Below, piece by piece: positions 1 through 11,515 of a DNA stretch of 64,000 bases; the stretch's first letter is position 1, and each line of letters starts with the position of its first letter. The notes below the pieces were generated by a model that ran no database searches, had not been told where the DNA came from, and saw only the letters and a program-made list of their open reading frames with translations. The DNA comes from Scytalidium lignicola (taxonomy: Eukaryota; Ascomycota; Leotiomycetes). The DNA lies in NCBI GenBank assembly GCA_002812745.2, contig NCSJ02000063.1:62001-126000 (forward strand), in the 5' to 3' direction. The translations under genes and the position numbers were made by a program.

Positions 1-364
1 ACAAGAAATTCAGACTATGATGCGGTCCATTAATTGAGTGCTGGATTAAATCGCAGCTCTTAGGTACAGCCTTTTTGAGCTTTGGGATGACAGGTATGAG
101 GTTCTCGAGAGAACAATAACACAACGTAAGCCCGTGTCTCCATATTTAGCATCCTGCTGCTTACAGGTCAACGTGGCTTGCAGGGGTCCGGTTTACAGAT
201 GGCCTGTCGGATCGTTACGTCGCAAGTTAGCTTCAGGGCGGGGTACACAAGCTCAACGAACGATACTTTTATTCCTGGCCATCAGCACACACATCTCTAT
301 TATTGATTGAAGATCTTCCTAGAGATTGCCAATATCCACTTCAGGGTTTCATAGCATCTCCATT
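1..364. other. Left-edge intergenic stretch, DPP5 upstream region
   Basis: I see no supportable gene in this left edge. It probably holds the promoter and 5' leader of the dipeptidyl-peptidase gene that starts at 365. An in-frame ATG at 326 would add 13 residues to that protein, but they look like neither a signal peptide nor a conserved start. Confidence 0.5.
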
Positions 365-2755
365 ATGACTATTCGCGCGAAAAAGTTCACCCCAGAGGTG
401 CTACTTTCTGCGCCTAGACGGTCTGGAGCTACGCCAAATAGTCAAGGCACTTTAGCATTGTTCACGGTCTCAACATACTCCTTTGAATCACACTCTAAAA
501 CTGCAGAGATCCGTGTATTGGACATAGAGACTGGAGATACAAAAACATTAACTCACGATTTGAATGCCAGTGAACCAAATTGGCTAGGTGATGAGGACCT
601 CGTGGTGTGGTTGAATGGAGGTGGAAAAGGCACCACAAGTTTATTGCTGAAGGACGCTCGCTCCCCAAATTCAGAGTATAGATAAATCATAGCTTTTCAC
701 TTTATGTACTAAGTGTTCCTAGACCTTCCACGATTTCTACCTTCGACGGTCCCGTCTCCAATCTTAAAATCAAACGTCTAGATGATAGCACTTTCGCATT
801 CGCTGTAACAGGCTTAGCTACCCCTGCAGGGGACCTCTATAATTCAGAAACGGCCAAGAAGCCCCTATCGACAGGCAAAGTATACACAAGTCTCTTTGTC
901 AAGCATTGGGATTCATACGTTACCGAGAACAAAAATAGCATCTTCTATGGTTCTTTGAAGAAGACCGGGAAGACGTATGAGTTATCTTCGTCTGGTTTAA
1001 TCAATGCGCTCCATGGTCACTCAGTTAAGCTAGAAAGCCCGGTTCCACCATTTGGAGGATTAGGAGACTTTGACATCAGCACATCAGGCATTATTTTTGT
1101 TGCTAAAGATCCCAAACTCTGCCCAGCGAACTACACCAAGACCGACTTGTATTATATCCCGTTAAGTGATTTCAGTAAGAAACTGACAGCCCCCCAAATC
1201 ATAAAGACAGGAAATTTGAAAGGCTATAGCAACTCGCCGGTATTTAGTCCAGATGCAAAGTCCGCGGTGTTCACTCGGATGAAGAGTGACCGTTATGAGA
1301 GCGACAAGCCAAGGCTGCTTCTCATTCCTGACCTCTCAGATCCTGTCAATGTTCAGGAATTCTTTGAGACTAAGGATGGAGAAGGTAGTTGGGATTTGAA
1401 ACCAGAGAGCGTGATATTTAGTGAAGATGGGAGCACATTATTTGTAACAGCTGAAGAGAACGGCCGAGTTAAGCTGTTCTCTCTTCCGGCATCACCTCGC
1501 CATGCTACCGATTTACCAACAGCCCTTATTAACGACGGAACTGTCACAGACGTCAAGACCTTACCAAATGGCCGTCTTCTTATCAGCAGTAACTATCTCG
1601 TTGATAATAGCACATACTTCACTTTGGATCCTTCCAATCCTTCAAAAATGTCTGTGATATCATCAAACTCTAAAATGGGCAAGATGTTTGGTCTCTCTCA
1701 AAAACAGGTCAGTGAAATTTGGTTTGCTGGAGCAGGAGAGTATAAGGTGCACGCATGGGTGCTCACACCATCGAATTTCGATAAATCCAAGAAATATCCA
1801 TTGGCGTATCTCATCCACGGAGGGGTATGTATCCATCTCTCCTATTAAACACTTGCTATATGCTGAAAAAATGAAGCCACAAGGTGCCTGGAATGAGGGA
1901 TGGTCGACAAGATGGAATCCTGGTATGAAAGCGCATATTATGGCAGCATATATACTTTACTAACCACCATGTAGCTATATTCGCAGAAGCTGGTTATGTC
2001 GTTGTGACTCCAAATCCAACAGGCAGTACGGGTTATGGAATGGCACTGCAGAATGGCATTAGAAATGAATGGGGTGGTCGGCCTTACCTAGATCTCGTAA
2101 AGGGATTCGAATATATCGAAAAGAATATGCCCTACGTGGACTGCTCTCGAGCGGTTGCTCTTGTAAGTTATTTTTACTATGTCATTCTCTTTGGAAGCTG
2201 TGCATCAGTTAATAACAGTTCACTAGGGAGCAAGTTATGGCGGATTCATGGTAAATTGGATTCAGGGTGCGCCACTGGGCCGGAAATTCAAGGCCTTAGT
2301 AACTCATGACGGCGTTTTCAGTACTTTAAACCAGTACTCTTCCGACGAACTCTTCTTCCCATACCATGACTTTGGAGGATCGCTCATAGAGAACCGTGAA
2401 AACTATGAGAAATGGGATCCTGCAAGATATATCGAGAAATGGGCGACTCCGCACCTTATAATCCATAATGAGCTGGACTATAGATTGCCGATATCAGAGG
2501 GCTTAGCTGCCTTTAACGTGTTGCAATCAATGGGAATACCTAGCAAATTCGTGACATTTCCTGATGAGAATCATGTAAGTGTCTCAATCATTCCAAGCAG
2601 GACAATATACTAATTAGACATCTTACTAGTGGGTTCTGAAGCCTGAAAATTCTTTGTTATGGCATCAGCAGGTTTTATCATGGATCAACAAATATAGTGG
2701 AATCGAAGAAGAAAACGAACTTGAGCAAAAGATGCATGAGGTGCGGGTTGAATGA
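365..2755 (+). CDS. Dipeptidyl-peptidase V, prolyl oligopeptidase family (S9)
   Basis: Serine peptidase that removes N-terminal dipeptides; about 706 codons in six exons: 365-675, 723-1824, 1877-1922, 1975-2162, 2227-2574 and 2630-2755. All introns are 47-64 nt and phases agree throughout. The N-terminal two thirds form a beta-propeller-like region with repeated 'S-P-x-F-S-P-D' type blades. The C-terminal hydrolase domain begins near the [12 protein letters not shown] motif, split by intron 2. The nucleophile elbow GASYGGFM opens exon 5, and the catalytic His is in the ENHWVLKPEN region split by intron 5. The usual Asp region ([10 protein letters not shown]) is also present. Secreted DPP V enzymes such as that of Aspergillus carry a signal peptide; this N-terminus ([14 protein letters not shown]) does not, which suggests an intracellular form. 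The stop-interrupted reading frame is explained by introns, not decay. Confidence 0.93.
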
Positions 2756-3556
2756 AATGTATTATTAGTGACTCTTTTATGAGGAAATGAAAACATGCTT
2801 CACGAAAAATGGAAACACATCAGTGGTGTTGGGTATTTATCAGTATCCAGACTATCAGATTATTAGTTAAATAACACTGGACTACTTGATATACAGTCCA
2901 TTATATTTATATGTGAGAAATTACGATTGGTATTTAGTACTTGGGATTGAATATAAATGTCCCTTAAGAGTATTTAGCACATCCTGGACGAGATCAATAT
3001 TAGATCCCGTGAGATAACTAAACTATATTTTTAGATAACTTTGAAAAGGTATATTTAGTATAGCTATGGGGCACAGTTACTGGTAATTGTAAATTGTTAA
3101 TATGAACAAGGTGAAGATATCAACAGTCTATGCTACTTAACCACTCCTCACCAACGGAACAAATGAGAATGGAAAAAGGGCTCAAAGCATTATATGGAGA
3201 CATAGAATAATCAAAAACTATAATTTTTGTCTATTAAAACTATGCGACGTCAAGTCAAGTCATTATATGCAGTACAACTCACTCATAAAGGCACAACCTT
3301 AAAACACCCGCAGCATTCCTGCCAATTTTTCCGTTCGAGGAAAGTAAGCAAAAAAAATAAAACAAAACAGCAACCAAGCAGACGTGGTATCATTCGCTGA
3401 AGAGGAAAAATGAATCGTGATCATCCTCTAGTAGTAACCATTTTTTCCCCCTCCCCCAAAAAGAGCGAATGAAAAGACAACTAAAAAAAATTACAACGGA
3501 TTAAAGAGTGGTGTCTAGTATAAGTATATCTAGGACAAAAAAAGTTTACAATCTGC
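2756..3556. other. AT-rich convergent intergenic region
   Basis: About 800 bp between two convergent genes (DPP V and the CLIP-170-like gene). It is AT-rich, with poly-A/T runs and no convincing coding frame. It probably holds both 3' UTRs and polyadenylation signals. I see no repeat or RNA gene in it. Confidence 0.5.
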
Positions 3557-6058
3557 CTAAAATGCATCTTCGAACGGGCAATCAATGCTATCATGTCCAT
3601 CGTTCTCACAAACTCCACACCACTTATCTGGATCTACTACGCCGCTCTCCTTGCCAGGAACAGGACCTTGTCCCATTGGGTTAGGAATGATTCTTAATGG
3701 GGGCGCAGGAGAAGGTGCCTTCTTCAGGGGTGATAACGGTGCTGGCTTATATTCGTCTTGAGGAATGGGGGGCGAAAGTCCCTTGAGTCCTTCTTTAACG
3801 ACATCCTTACCAGTTCGTTGCGGAGCTGACGCCGTTCCGTTTTGACCTTGGCTATTGAACATGTTCGTGCATGTTAGAATATCATGGCCTGCAGTCTCAC
3901 ACAACTCACAGAAGCTCTCGTTTGCTGATGAGTAAGCATCACTCTCAGGCATAGTTTCTAGAGTGTTACCACGCCTGTGCATCTCAGGCGAGCGAGCGGT
4001 CTCGCGTTCGCGCCAGCTCGCGATGGTGCCTTTGGAGTCTCGTATCGATGAGCGGTGCTCTTGCGTGACTGTCCCGGTGCTTCCAACAGTCATTGCGCTA
4101 GTACGATGATTCGGCGCATTCCCTACACTATTTCTTCGTAAACGCTCTAGCTCACGTTCTAGCTCTTCTTCGCGACTGCTCTTTGACTCGAGCGTGGTGC
4201 GTAGATCTGTTACTTCCCGCTCGAGCTTCTCACGTGCTAAACGATCCTCACTCGATTCTTGACGTATCGAGGATTTCGAGTCTGCATTTCCCGGATCGGG
4301 AACGGCATCACGACTTAAGGAATGGATAATGGCCTTCAGGCCACGAATTTCATCATCTCTTTGCTCTAGCTCCTTGGATAAGGATGCTGTATCCTGTTTG
4401 CCTCCTTGATCCCCATTGCCAAACACTGCTACTGCCTTCTCTTTCTCACGGCGTAACTCCGACCGGGTTCTTTCAACTTCTCCTCTTAGGAACTCGACTT
4501 CTCCACGAGCCTCAGCCTCTCCACGTCTAGCATCTTCAAGACCCTCTTCTAATTCTTGCACAAGCTCCTCTAGTTGTTTCAATTGGCGTGCAACACTGTC
4601 AACATCCTCACTTCGATCTTGGAGCTCCCTAATCTCTTGAAGCAAATCCTCGACACGCTTCTCATAGACCCGTTCTGTCTCTGTGCTGGCCAACTCTAGT
4701 GTATCGATAGTACTTCTGAAATCCGCACGATGAGTATCAAATTCGGCCGTAAGCATTGCGATCTTCTCATTCTTTTCTCGGAGTAGTGCTCGTAGTTGCT
4801 GTGCATCTTTATCATCTAAACTGCTAGCTCTATTATGTCTCGTACCGCCATCCGCATTTCCCATCAATATCTGTACTTCGGCTAGACTCTGCTCCATTTC
4901 TGCTAAAGTTGATGCTTGGTCTCGTAGCTGTCTATCACGGTCGTCTAACTGAGTGCGTAAACGTTCCATCTCTTCGTCATTGTTCGCTCGTGAAGCTGGC
5001 CGCATCTTCTGACTAAAAGATGATATAGATCCAAGACTACCGTTAGTTGCAGTGCGAGTAACACCAATAGGAGTTGCATCATCATCACTGAAGTTCATAG
5101 GAATCTGCCCCAAAGCTGAAGTACTTCGAGATGGTCCAACGCTTGCTTTAAGCGTATTTCTTGGAGTATATCCCATCTTCTTTGTCGGATCCCGCGAATC
5201 TTGTGTTCCTCTCACGCTCTGCGCAAATTTGCCCGGTCCAGGGCTTCCATATCTAGAAGGAGTTTTCGGCAGTGATGGTCTTGTATTGAGTTGTGGTTTG
5301 CGTAGTGGAGATTCTGGACGAGCCGCAGAAGACCGAGCCTTCTTAAGCTGAGGGCTAAGTGCTCTTCCAGGTCCAATGGACTGGCTAAACTTGGGGAGCG
5401 ATGGTGGGGTAAAGCCATTTTGACTGCTCTGGATAGAAACTTTAACGCTGCTGGCCGAAGGCGTTGACGGAGTAATGGGGAAGGAGGCGTCTGTTGGAGA
5501 AGAGGAGAGACGTCTTGATGCTCTCGAAATTGGAAGGAATATGCCAGCTCCCGGTATCGAAGTTGTAAAGTAGGATACACCATCCACGTCGCCGTTGTTC
5601 TTCCCCTTAGGAGCAAATACCGGGCTCAACTCCACTCCAGCAAATACGCCTTTCTTGCCTTGCACGCTGCCAACGAACTTGACAGTGCCGTGCATGTTGC
5701 CAGGTACATCCACCAGGTCTCCAACTTCGAGATCACCACGATCTCCAGCGCGAGAAGGAGTGTAGCCGACCATTCTGGCTCCGGAGGAGGAATCCTCATC
5801 CAACACCGTACTCAGCGGGTAGGCTTCAGTGGCATCCGGGATGCTAGCTAAGGATCCCGAAGTCAAGGCCGTCAGGGAGGTCTTGCGGAGGAGTGCGTGA
5901 GGAGCTCTCAGGCCGTACGCAGATGCACTGGAGGGGGGCGACTGCAGGTTGCTGTACGACGCGCTGAGGTTTGGGGTCGAAACAGTATTGATGCCGTTAG
6001 TCCCTGACGTTCTCGGACGAGCCAGAGAGCGTCTTGGAGTGAAGGTGGTCGACGACAT
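3557..6058 (-). CDS. CLIP-170/Bik1/Tip1-like microtubule plus-end tracking protein
   Basis: Single-exon protein of 833 residues. A CAP-Gly domain lies at about 112-178, with the tubulin/EB-binding loop present as GKNNG at 152-156 (canonical GKNDG). A Ser/Pro/Arg-rich basic linker follows to about 350, then a long heptad-rich coiled coil from about 355 to 690. Two CCHC zinc knuckles close the protein: CELCETAGHDILTC and, at the very C-terminus, CGVCENDGHDSIDC. One CAP-Gly, a coiled coil and C-terminal zinc knuckles is the fungal CLIP-170 architecture (Bik1 in budding yeast, Tip1 in fission yeast, ClipA in Aspergillus); the human protein has two CAP-Gly domains. The expected role is microtubule plus-end tracking in polarity and nuclear positioning, with dynein/dynactin recruitment through the zinc knuckles. 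The length is larger than the yeast proteins. Confidence 0.9.
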   Translation of the reverse strand: MSSTTFTPRRSLARPRTSGTNGINTVSTPNLSASYSNLQSPPSSASAYGLRAPHALLRKTSLTALTSGSLASIPDATEAYPLSTVLDEDSSSGARMVGYTPSRAGDRGDLEVGDLVDVPGNMHGTVKFVGSVQGKKGVFAGVELSPVFAPKGKNNGDVDGVSYFTTSIPGAGIFLPISRASRRLSSSPTDASFPITPSTPSASSVKVSIQSSQNGFTPPSLPKFSQSIGPGRALSPQLKKARSSAARPESPLRKPQLNTRPSLPKTPSRYGSPGPGKFAQSVRGTQDSRDPTKKMGYTPRNTLKASVGPSRSTSALGQIPMNFSDDDATPIGVTRTATNGSLGSISSFSQKMRPASRANNDEEMERLRTQLDDRDRQLRDQASTLAEMEQSLAEVQILMGNADGGTRHNRASSLDDKDAQQLRALLREKNEKIAMLTAEFDTHRADFRSTIDTLELASTETERVYEKRVEDLLQEIRELQDRSEDVDSVARQLKQLEELVQELEEGLEDARRGEAEARGEVEFLRGEVERTRSELRREKEKAVAVFGNGDQGGKQDTASLSKELEQRDDEIRGLKAIIHSLSRDAVPDPGNADSKSSIRQESSEDRLAREKLEREVTDLRTTLESKSSREEELERELERLRRNSVGNAPNHRTSAMTVGSTGTVTQEHRSSIRDSKGTIASWRERETARSPEMHRRGNTLETMPESDAYSSANESFCELCETAGHDILTCTNMFNSQGQNGTASAPQRTGKDVVKEGLKGLSPPIPQDEYKPAPLSPLKKAPSPAPPLRIIPNPMGQGPVPGKESGVVDPDKWCGVCENDGHDSIDCPFEDAF

Positions 6059-7050
6059 TTCGCGTTATATTGTTTTTGTTTATACAGTCGTAGTGGTACC
6101 GGGCGCTCGTGTGGAGACTAGCCCAGGGACTAGAGGTCGATTGGCCGCCGACTATTTAGGGATAAACTTGTCAGGGGCAGGCGTTCTCTCGCGCTCTCTC
6201 CTATTTCACGGTCAGACCAATGGAAGCCCGTGGAAGTGCACAGTCACGGGTGTTGCAGCATTCCGTATTATCAATCTTCCATGGCAATAACTGTGTCAAC
6301 GCCGGCATGGACTCGTGGGTTGGAGAAGGAAGGGGAAGGGGAAGGGATAAGGGGATAAGGGTCTCTGGTGCGGGCTTTCAACATGGGGGTTCCTGATTTT
6401 TTAACATTACCACGCATTACAAAGGAACAAAGCATGCGAGACACAAAAAGCTTCTTTAGCACCGACTGCACAAAAGTTGACTTTCCCATCCTTCCAGGCC
6501 CTGCACGCGCCACATGGGGGCTGGAGAGCGTCAAGATGTCCCGGGAGAATAATTAATTATTGCCCGGATGGTTGTCGCAGCATCTGCAAATGCGGTCATG
6601 GTTGGGACTCGACTCTGGGGGTCTAAGGCCCACTGCTGGAAAGGCTCCGTATGGATGTAATGGAGAATCTAGTAATTACCGCTCCTTATTCGCCCCCGCT
6701 CGCAGTAAGATTGCCAAATAATAGTACAGTACAAAGCAATTGGATTGGATTGGATTGGATTCGGTTGGATTAGAGTACAGCTCAGTAAATAAATAAATAA
6801 ACAAATAGATCGCGGTTCCGTGTTACGTAACTTACGTCTCACGAAACTGAGAACGGGCAATCGATCATTGGCGAATTACAGCCAAAATAATGCATGGGTA
6901 TCTTGATATTGTAATATCTGAGTATCTTAATCCTGCAGTTTGGGTTTCACCATCACGTCTTTCCCACCGAATCATACACGCCTACATCACCAAGGGGACC
7001 AGCTACACTTCGATGACTCTCCTTGAACCTCTGGCTTGAAATTCCGCCTA
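6059..7050. other. Intergenic region with short tandem repeats
   Basis: Nearly 1 kb between the start of the CLIP-170-like gene and the 3' end of the armadillo-like gene. It contains a GA-rich stretch near 6330-6360, a run of the pentamer GGATT near 6740-6772, and ATAA/AAAT tetramers near 6787-6803. Open frames here are short and uncharacteristic. It likely holds the promoter of the CLIP-170-like gene. Confidence 0.5.
6740..6772. repeat. Short tandem repeat, GGATT units
   Basis: Four to five consecutive copies of the pentamer GGATT are followed by a degenerate copy (CGGTTGGATT). This is a small microsatellite in the intergenic region, with a second run of AAAT units about 15 bp downstream. 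No function can be inferred. Confidence 0.8.
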
Positions 7051-8089
7051 TTATCTCTCCCGTTGAATGATGTCGCTCCTCCCAAGTGGCCGAGTGCCAT
7101 CGTTTAATACCATGGCCTCTCTGTGCCGTCTTCTGAGATGTTCTTCCTCTCTGTTTTGATCCCTCGGCCGTCGACTATTCTCAGTCACAACGTTGTCGAT
7201 TGATTCATCCTCTCCCGCTGTGCTGCCTCGCTCATGAATAATCTCTCCATCTTTTGAACCCTCTTGGTCCTCTACAGGCTCAGGGCGAAGAAGCCCTACC
7301 TTCTCTAGCTGCTTTCGTCCGGCTTCGTCATCTGCTAGTGGGGTGGTGATCTGATTTAATCGATTATGCTTCACTAAAGACTCGCTGAAGTTATGTTGTA
7401 TTTCTTCGACACTGCCACTGGTACCCCAAGGCTCTTTTACCAGCCATCGATCGACAAATCTGGCCTTGACAAGCCCATCAACGCCACACTTCTCAACTAA
7501 TTGACCCAACACCAGTAAGCACCCTTGTTCAACAACGTCTCGTAGATACCAATTATCCCATTCTGGATCATACGCATTGTGCTCGTAGTCCGTAACGGAA
7601 TATTCAAGTGATTTGACTATCGCAAAGTAGGTTTTTGGCTTGTTGATCATGCTGATCAGCGCTAAAAGATAGAGACGGTGGTTAGCCTGAGTACGTAAAC
7701 AGGATGTAGGAGAGTTTCTTACAGCTATTCATCATCATCGTTAAAGCTCTGATACCCTTCTCGCGCATGTCATGATCCGGGCGGGTAATATACCACAACA
7801 AAGTATCAATTGTGACTCCATCATGAAGCGCTCGTTCACAAATGATAATTGCCGTGGTCTCCTGAATTCCGTAGTTTGGGCTGTCAAGAAGTTTGTTTAG
7901 CGTCTCTAGCTTCAGCGAATCTTCGACATCTTGAGTGATGTATTGAGGCTTGTTTTGGGGAGGCTTTATTTTTGCGGCTTCTCGATTTTCAACAAGCAGG
8001 TATCGCATGAACCCGAGCACAGCAAATGTAGTCAGACCCAAGCCAAATATCAGGAGTCTATCACTAGCGGCAGGCGAGAGCGCCGCCAT
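7051..8089 (-). CDS. Membrane-anchored armadillo-like protein, conserved in fungi, function unknown
   Basis: About 325 codons in two exons (8089-7723 and 7661-7051) around a 61-nt intron with a GTAAGA donor. The chosen start, MAALSPAASDRLLIF, places one hydrophobic segment (LLIFGLGLTTFAVLGFMRYL) at about residues 11-30, i.e. an N-terminal signal anchor. An in-frame ATG at 8176 would add 29 residues and bury that anchor, so I prefer the shorter form. After the anchor come helical repeats of armadillo/HEAT type (e.g. LETLNKLLDSPNYGIQET, EKGIRALTMMMNS). The acidic, charged tail of roughly 80 residues looks disordered. I recognise the overall layout as a conserved Pezizomycotina protein but cannot name a function. 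It is divergent from NOP14 with a gap of only about 250 bp, so the two may share a promoter. Confidence 0.75.
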
Positions 8090-8288
8090 GCTGGTGAGTC
8101 TACATCCACGTCCGAAGTTTGTATGATAGTTTAAAGTTAGGCTTGCGAGTTTTTTAGTAAAGGAGCAACCTCGCAATTAACAGGTTCATCTTAGACATCA
8201 ATTTGCCACTATCTACCGCCCTCTACTGCACCTATTTAGGTAAGCGGTAAACCGATAAGCGATAAAAAAAGTACCTCTTATTTGTGTC

Positions 8289-8289
8289 N
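8289..8289. other. Ambiguous base N beside an A run
   Basis: An isolated N directly precedes five A residues in the NOP14 leader. It is one of nine single Ns in the window, eight of which abut an A or T homopolymer. See the ORC3 entry for the one case where the effect can be tested. Confidence 0.9.
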
Positions 8290-8336
8290 AAAAAGTTCGA
8301 GACTGAGCGCAGTCGAAGGGTATACGTATTAACAGC

Positions 8337-11184
8337 ATGCCTCCCTCTCAATTAAAGAGGTTAAAAGCCTCATTACGAGAGCAAGGAATTACAGGACCCC
8401 AGCAATCAAAAAAGCAAAGAAGGCAAAATGAAAAGAATGGCGCGAATAACGAGAAAAGAGTCCAAAGATCGGTGGCCCTCAATGGTATCCGGGAACAATT
8501 TAATCCATTTGAGGTCAAGGTCTCGGCCAGAGGACCAAAATTTCCGGTTACTACCAATAAGACACTGAGTGGGAGGGTATCCAAAAGTGTGAAAGGCAGA
8601 CCTGGGGTCACAAAGGGCTTAGGAGAAGAAAACGTGAGAAAGCTGTCTCCAATTTTGCATCCGTATACTAACATACCAATCAATAGCGGCGCAAGACTCT
8701 CCTTGTTGAGATCCAGAGGCGGAATAAAGTAGGAGGGGTTTTAGACCGTCGTTTTGGAGAGGATGATCCCAACATGACGCCAGAGGAGAAGATGCAGGAA
8801 CGATTTACACAAGAAAAGCAAAGGCGACACAAGAACACCTCGTTGTTTGATCTCGAAGAGGATGATGATGGCGAAGCGCTGACACATATGGGCCAATCTC
8901 TCTCATTTGACGGACCGGCACTTCGAGATGATTTCGACGAGGAAGGCATAGAGCTCTCAGATGCCGATGATCATCCGTCTGATGAGGAGCGCCAGGACCG
9001 GAAACGTCGCCGATTACTGGATCATGGAGAGGTTGATTATGAAGAAGAAGACGGAACTGACTTACCAGAAAGAAAGAAATCAAAACAAGAAGTAATGAAA
9101 GAGGTTATTGCTAAGTCTAAGCTATATAAATACGAGCGGCAGGCTGTAAAAGAAGATGACGAGGATTTACGAGAAGAGCTAGACAAAGAATTAACTAACA
9201 TCCACGAACTTCTTCGGGGAAGCACAGCTAAGGCGCCTGCACCAACTTCGGAAGTACCTGGGATGAATCCAGAGCGAGCTGCACTTATTAATGGTACAGA
9301 TAAAGTCAAGTTTGATAAGGAGTATGATTTGCGCTTGAGGCAATTGGCTCAGGATAAGCGATCGCAGCCTACGGAAAGAAGTAAGACAGAAGAAGAGAAG
9401 CTTGAAGAGGAATCTAGGAGACTACTTGAATTAGAAGCGAAACGATTGAGACGAATGGAGGGTATTCCAGAAGAAAGTGACGAGGAGGAAGGTGGAAAGG
9501 CAGTTTCTGGAGAAAATGAGGATGATGAGGAAGAGGAAGATGAAGATTTCGGATTTGGTTCGGGTATCAAAACCAGACCAACAAATATAGATCTTGGGGT
9601 CGAGGACGAAGACGATTTCATCATCGATGATGATCTTGTGGCGAGCGGTTCTGATATCGACCTGACAGATGGAGAGGATTCATCCGATCAAGAGGAGCCA
9701 GTTTCAGAAGATGACACAGACTTTGTCAGTGGACTATTAACTGAGGAGGAAGCAAAACGACCTGAGTTCCTTACTGGAGCCAACGGCCTCTTACCCGAAG
9801 TAGAATTTCCCGAGAAAAACGGTATAAATGGGGATCTGCCATACACCTTTTCCTGCCCTCAAACACATCAAGAGCTTCTTGATATCACAAAGAGAATTGC
9901 GCTCATTGATTTACCGATAGTCGTGCAGCGAATTAGGGCTTTATATCATCCCAAGCTCAAAAGTGAAAATAAAGTCAAGTTAGGAAAATTTGCTATTTCA
10001 CTTATCGATCACATATATTATCTTCCAAACCAATCGACGCTGCCTCTATTCTCAGTGTTGGAGACAATTATTCGACACATACACTCAATGGCCAAGACAT
10101 ATCCAGTTGAAATCGCAAATTCTTTTCGCGATCATCTAGAAAATCTTCATACATCTCGAGCCTTATCACCCACTCCGGGAGATCTAGTACTTCTCACTGC
10201 TATTGGCACTATATTTCCGACATCTGATCATTTCCACCAAGTGGTCACCCCAGCTATCCTCAGTATGACTCGATATCTAGGTCAGAAAGTCCCTCAATAC
10301 CTCTCTGACTATGCAATTGGAGCCTACCTTTGTAGCTTGTGCTTGCAGTATCAACAACTATCTAAAAGGTATGTGCCAGAGGTTATGAGCTTTGCACAGA
10401 ATTGTCTCTGTGTTTTAGCACCAGCCAAGTTCTCCAAAGTTCCTGGAAACTTTCCATATCATGAGCCAAAATCTCCCCTACGAATTGTCAAGTCTAAAGC
10501 TGTCTCTCGAAAGCTTAGCTTCTTTGACTGCACTGCCAAAGACTTATCCGAACAAGAGGAAAGTTCCCTTAAAATTGCTTTACTCGAGTCAAATATCAGC
10601 ATTCTAGATTCTGCTGCAGATAGATGGACTGGACAATCTGCATTCAATGAGGTGTTTGAGCCTACATTGCAGATTATGCAACATTTAGGAGGCGCAGCAT
10701 GCCGTTCCAAGCTCTCAGAGTCCACTCAGGTATGTTTGAGTGATAGTATCAACTTGAAAATACACTGACAAATTTATAGTCACTTATTTCAAAGACAACT
10801 CGAAAGCTAGAACGTCTCCTAAAGCATGCCCATCTAACCCGACGACCTTTAGAATTGCACCACCACAAACCTCTGGCGATTAAAACATCGGTACCCAGAT
10901 TCGAAGAATCTTATAACCCAGACAAACATTATGATCCTGATCGTGAACGCGCGGAAGCCGCAAAGTTGCGGGCTGAACACAAGAAAGAGAGGAAAGGAGC
11001 AATGCGAGAGTTGCGCAAAGATGCTAACTTCATTGCGAGAGAAGCCTTGCGAGAGAAGAAGGAGAGAGATGCTGCATACGAGAAAAAGTATAACAGGATC
11101 ATTGCTGAGATCCAGGGCGAAGAAGGGAAAGAGGCCAATGCATATGAGAGGGAAAAGCAATGGAGAAAAAAGGGGAGAAAATGA
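8337..11184 (+). CDS. NOP14: Nucleolar protein Nop14, SSU processome
   Basis: Nop14 family protein of about 914 residues in three exons: 8337-8633, 8687-10729 and 10780-11184. The N-terminus (MPPSQLKRLKASLREQG) is basic, as is usual for the family. The conserved block RRNKVGGVLDRRFG with downstream MTPEEKMQERFTQEKQ spans the start of exon 2. Long acidic D/E-rich tracts follow between about 150 and 430. The C-terminal conserved region ends with the family-typical charged tail (FEESYNPDKHYDPD... then Lys/Arg/Glu repeats). Nop14 joins the small-subunit processome with Noc4 and Emg1 and is needed for 18S rRNA maturation in the nucleolus. RCL1, another processome component, lies 33 kb away in this window. 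An ambiguous base (N) at 8289 lies in the leader, outside the coding region. Confidence 0.95.
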
Positions 11185-11515
11185 GTGTAGAATATGTATG
11201 ACTTATGTCGTGGATTTGGTGGTTTTCTTTTGGGAAAAAAAATACATAACCTTGATACCATGGGATTAGGCTTCCCATATTAACATATAGGTTAGATGAT
11301 TATAGATTAGTACAGATTATCCTGAGAGGAAGAATCCCCTTGCAGCCCTATTTATGCGGTGTAACAAAGCCTTGGAAACGAGGCAACCGAAGCCCCGCCA
11401 ATCTACGGGTTACCTTCCAACGTCATGTAGCCACCAGCCACAATTTATATGTGAAGTGTGGCTAACAAAATGTTGGAGAAATGAGCATTTTCTTTAACCC
11501 GTATTTTGTAACACG
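11185..11515. other. Intergenic spacer between NOP14 and the G-patch gene
   Basis: About 330 bp between two genes on the plus strand, containing the NOP14 3' UTR and the promoter of the G-patch gene. I see no further feature. Confidence 0.5.

Noticed and set aside
365..2755. Dipeptidyl-peptidase V as a broken pseudogene
   Set aside because: The frame breaks coincide with canonical introns (GT-AG, 47-64 nt) and all six exons join in frame across conserved motifs.
5052..5351. Frame opposite the CLIP-170-like gene
   Set aside because: Antisense shadow of a strong coding region with skewed codon structure; no independent support.
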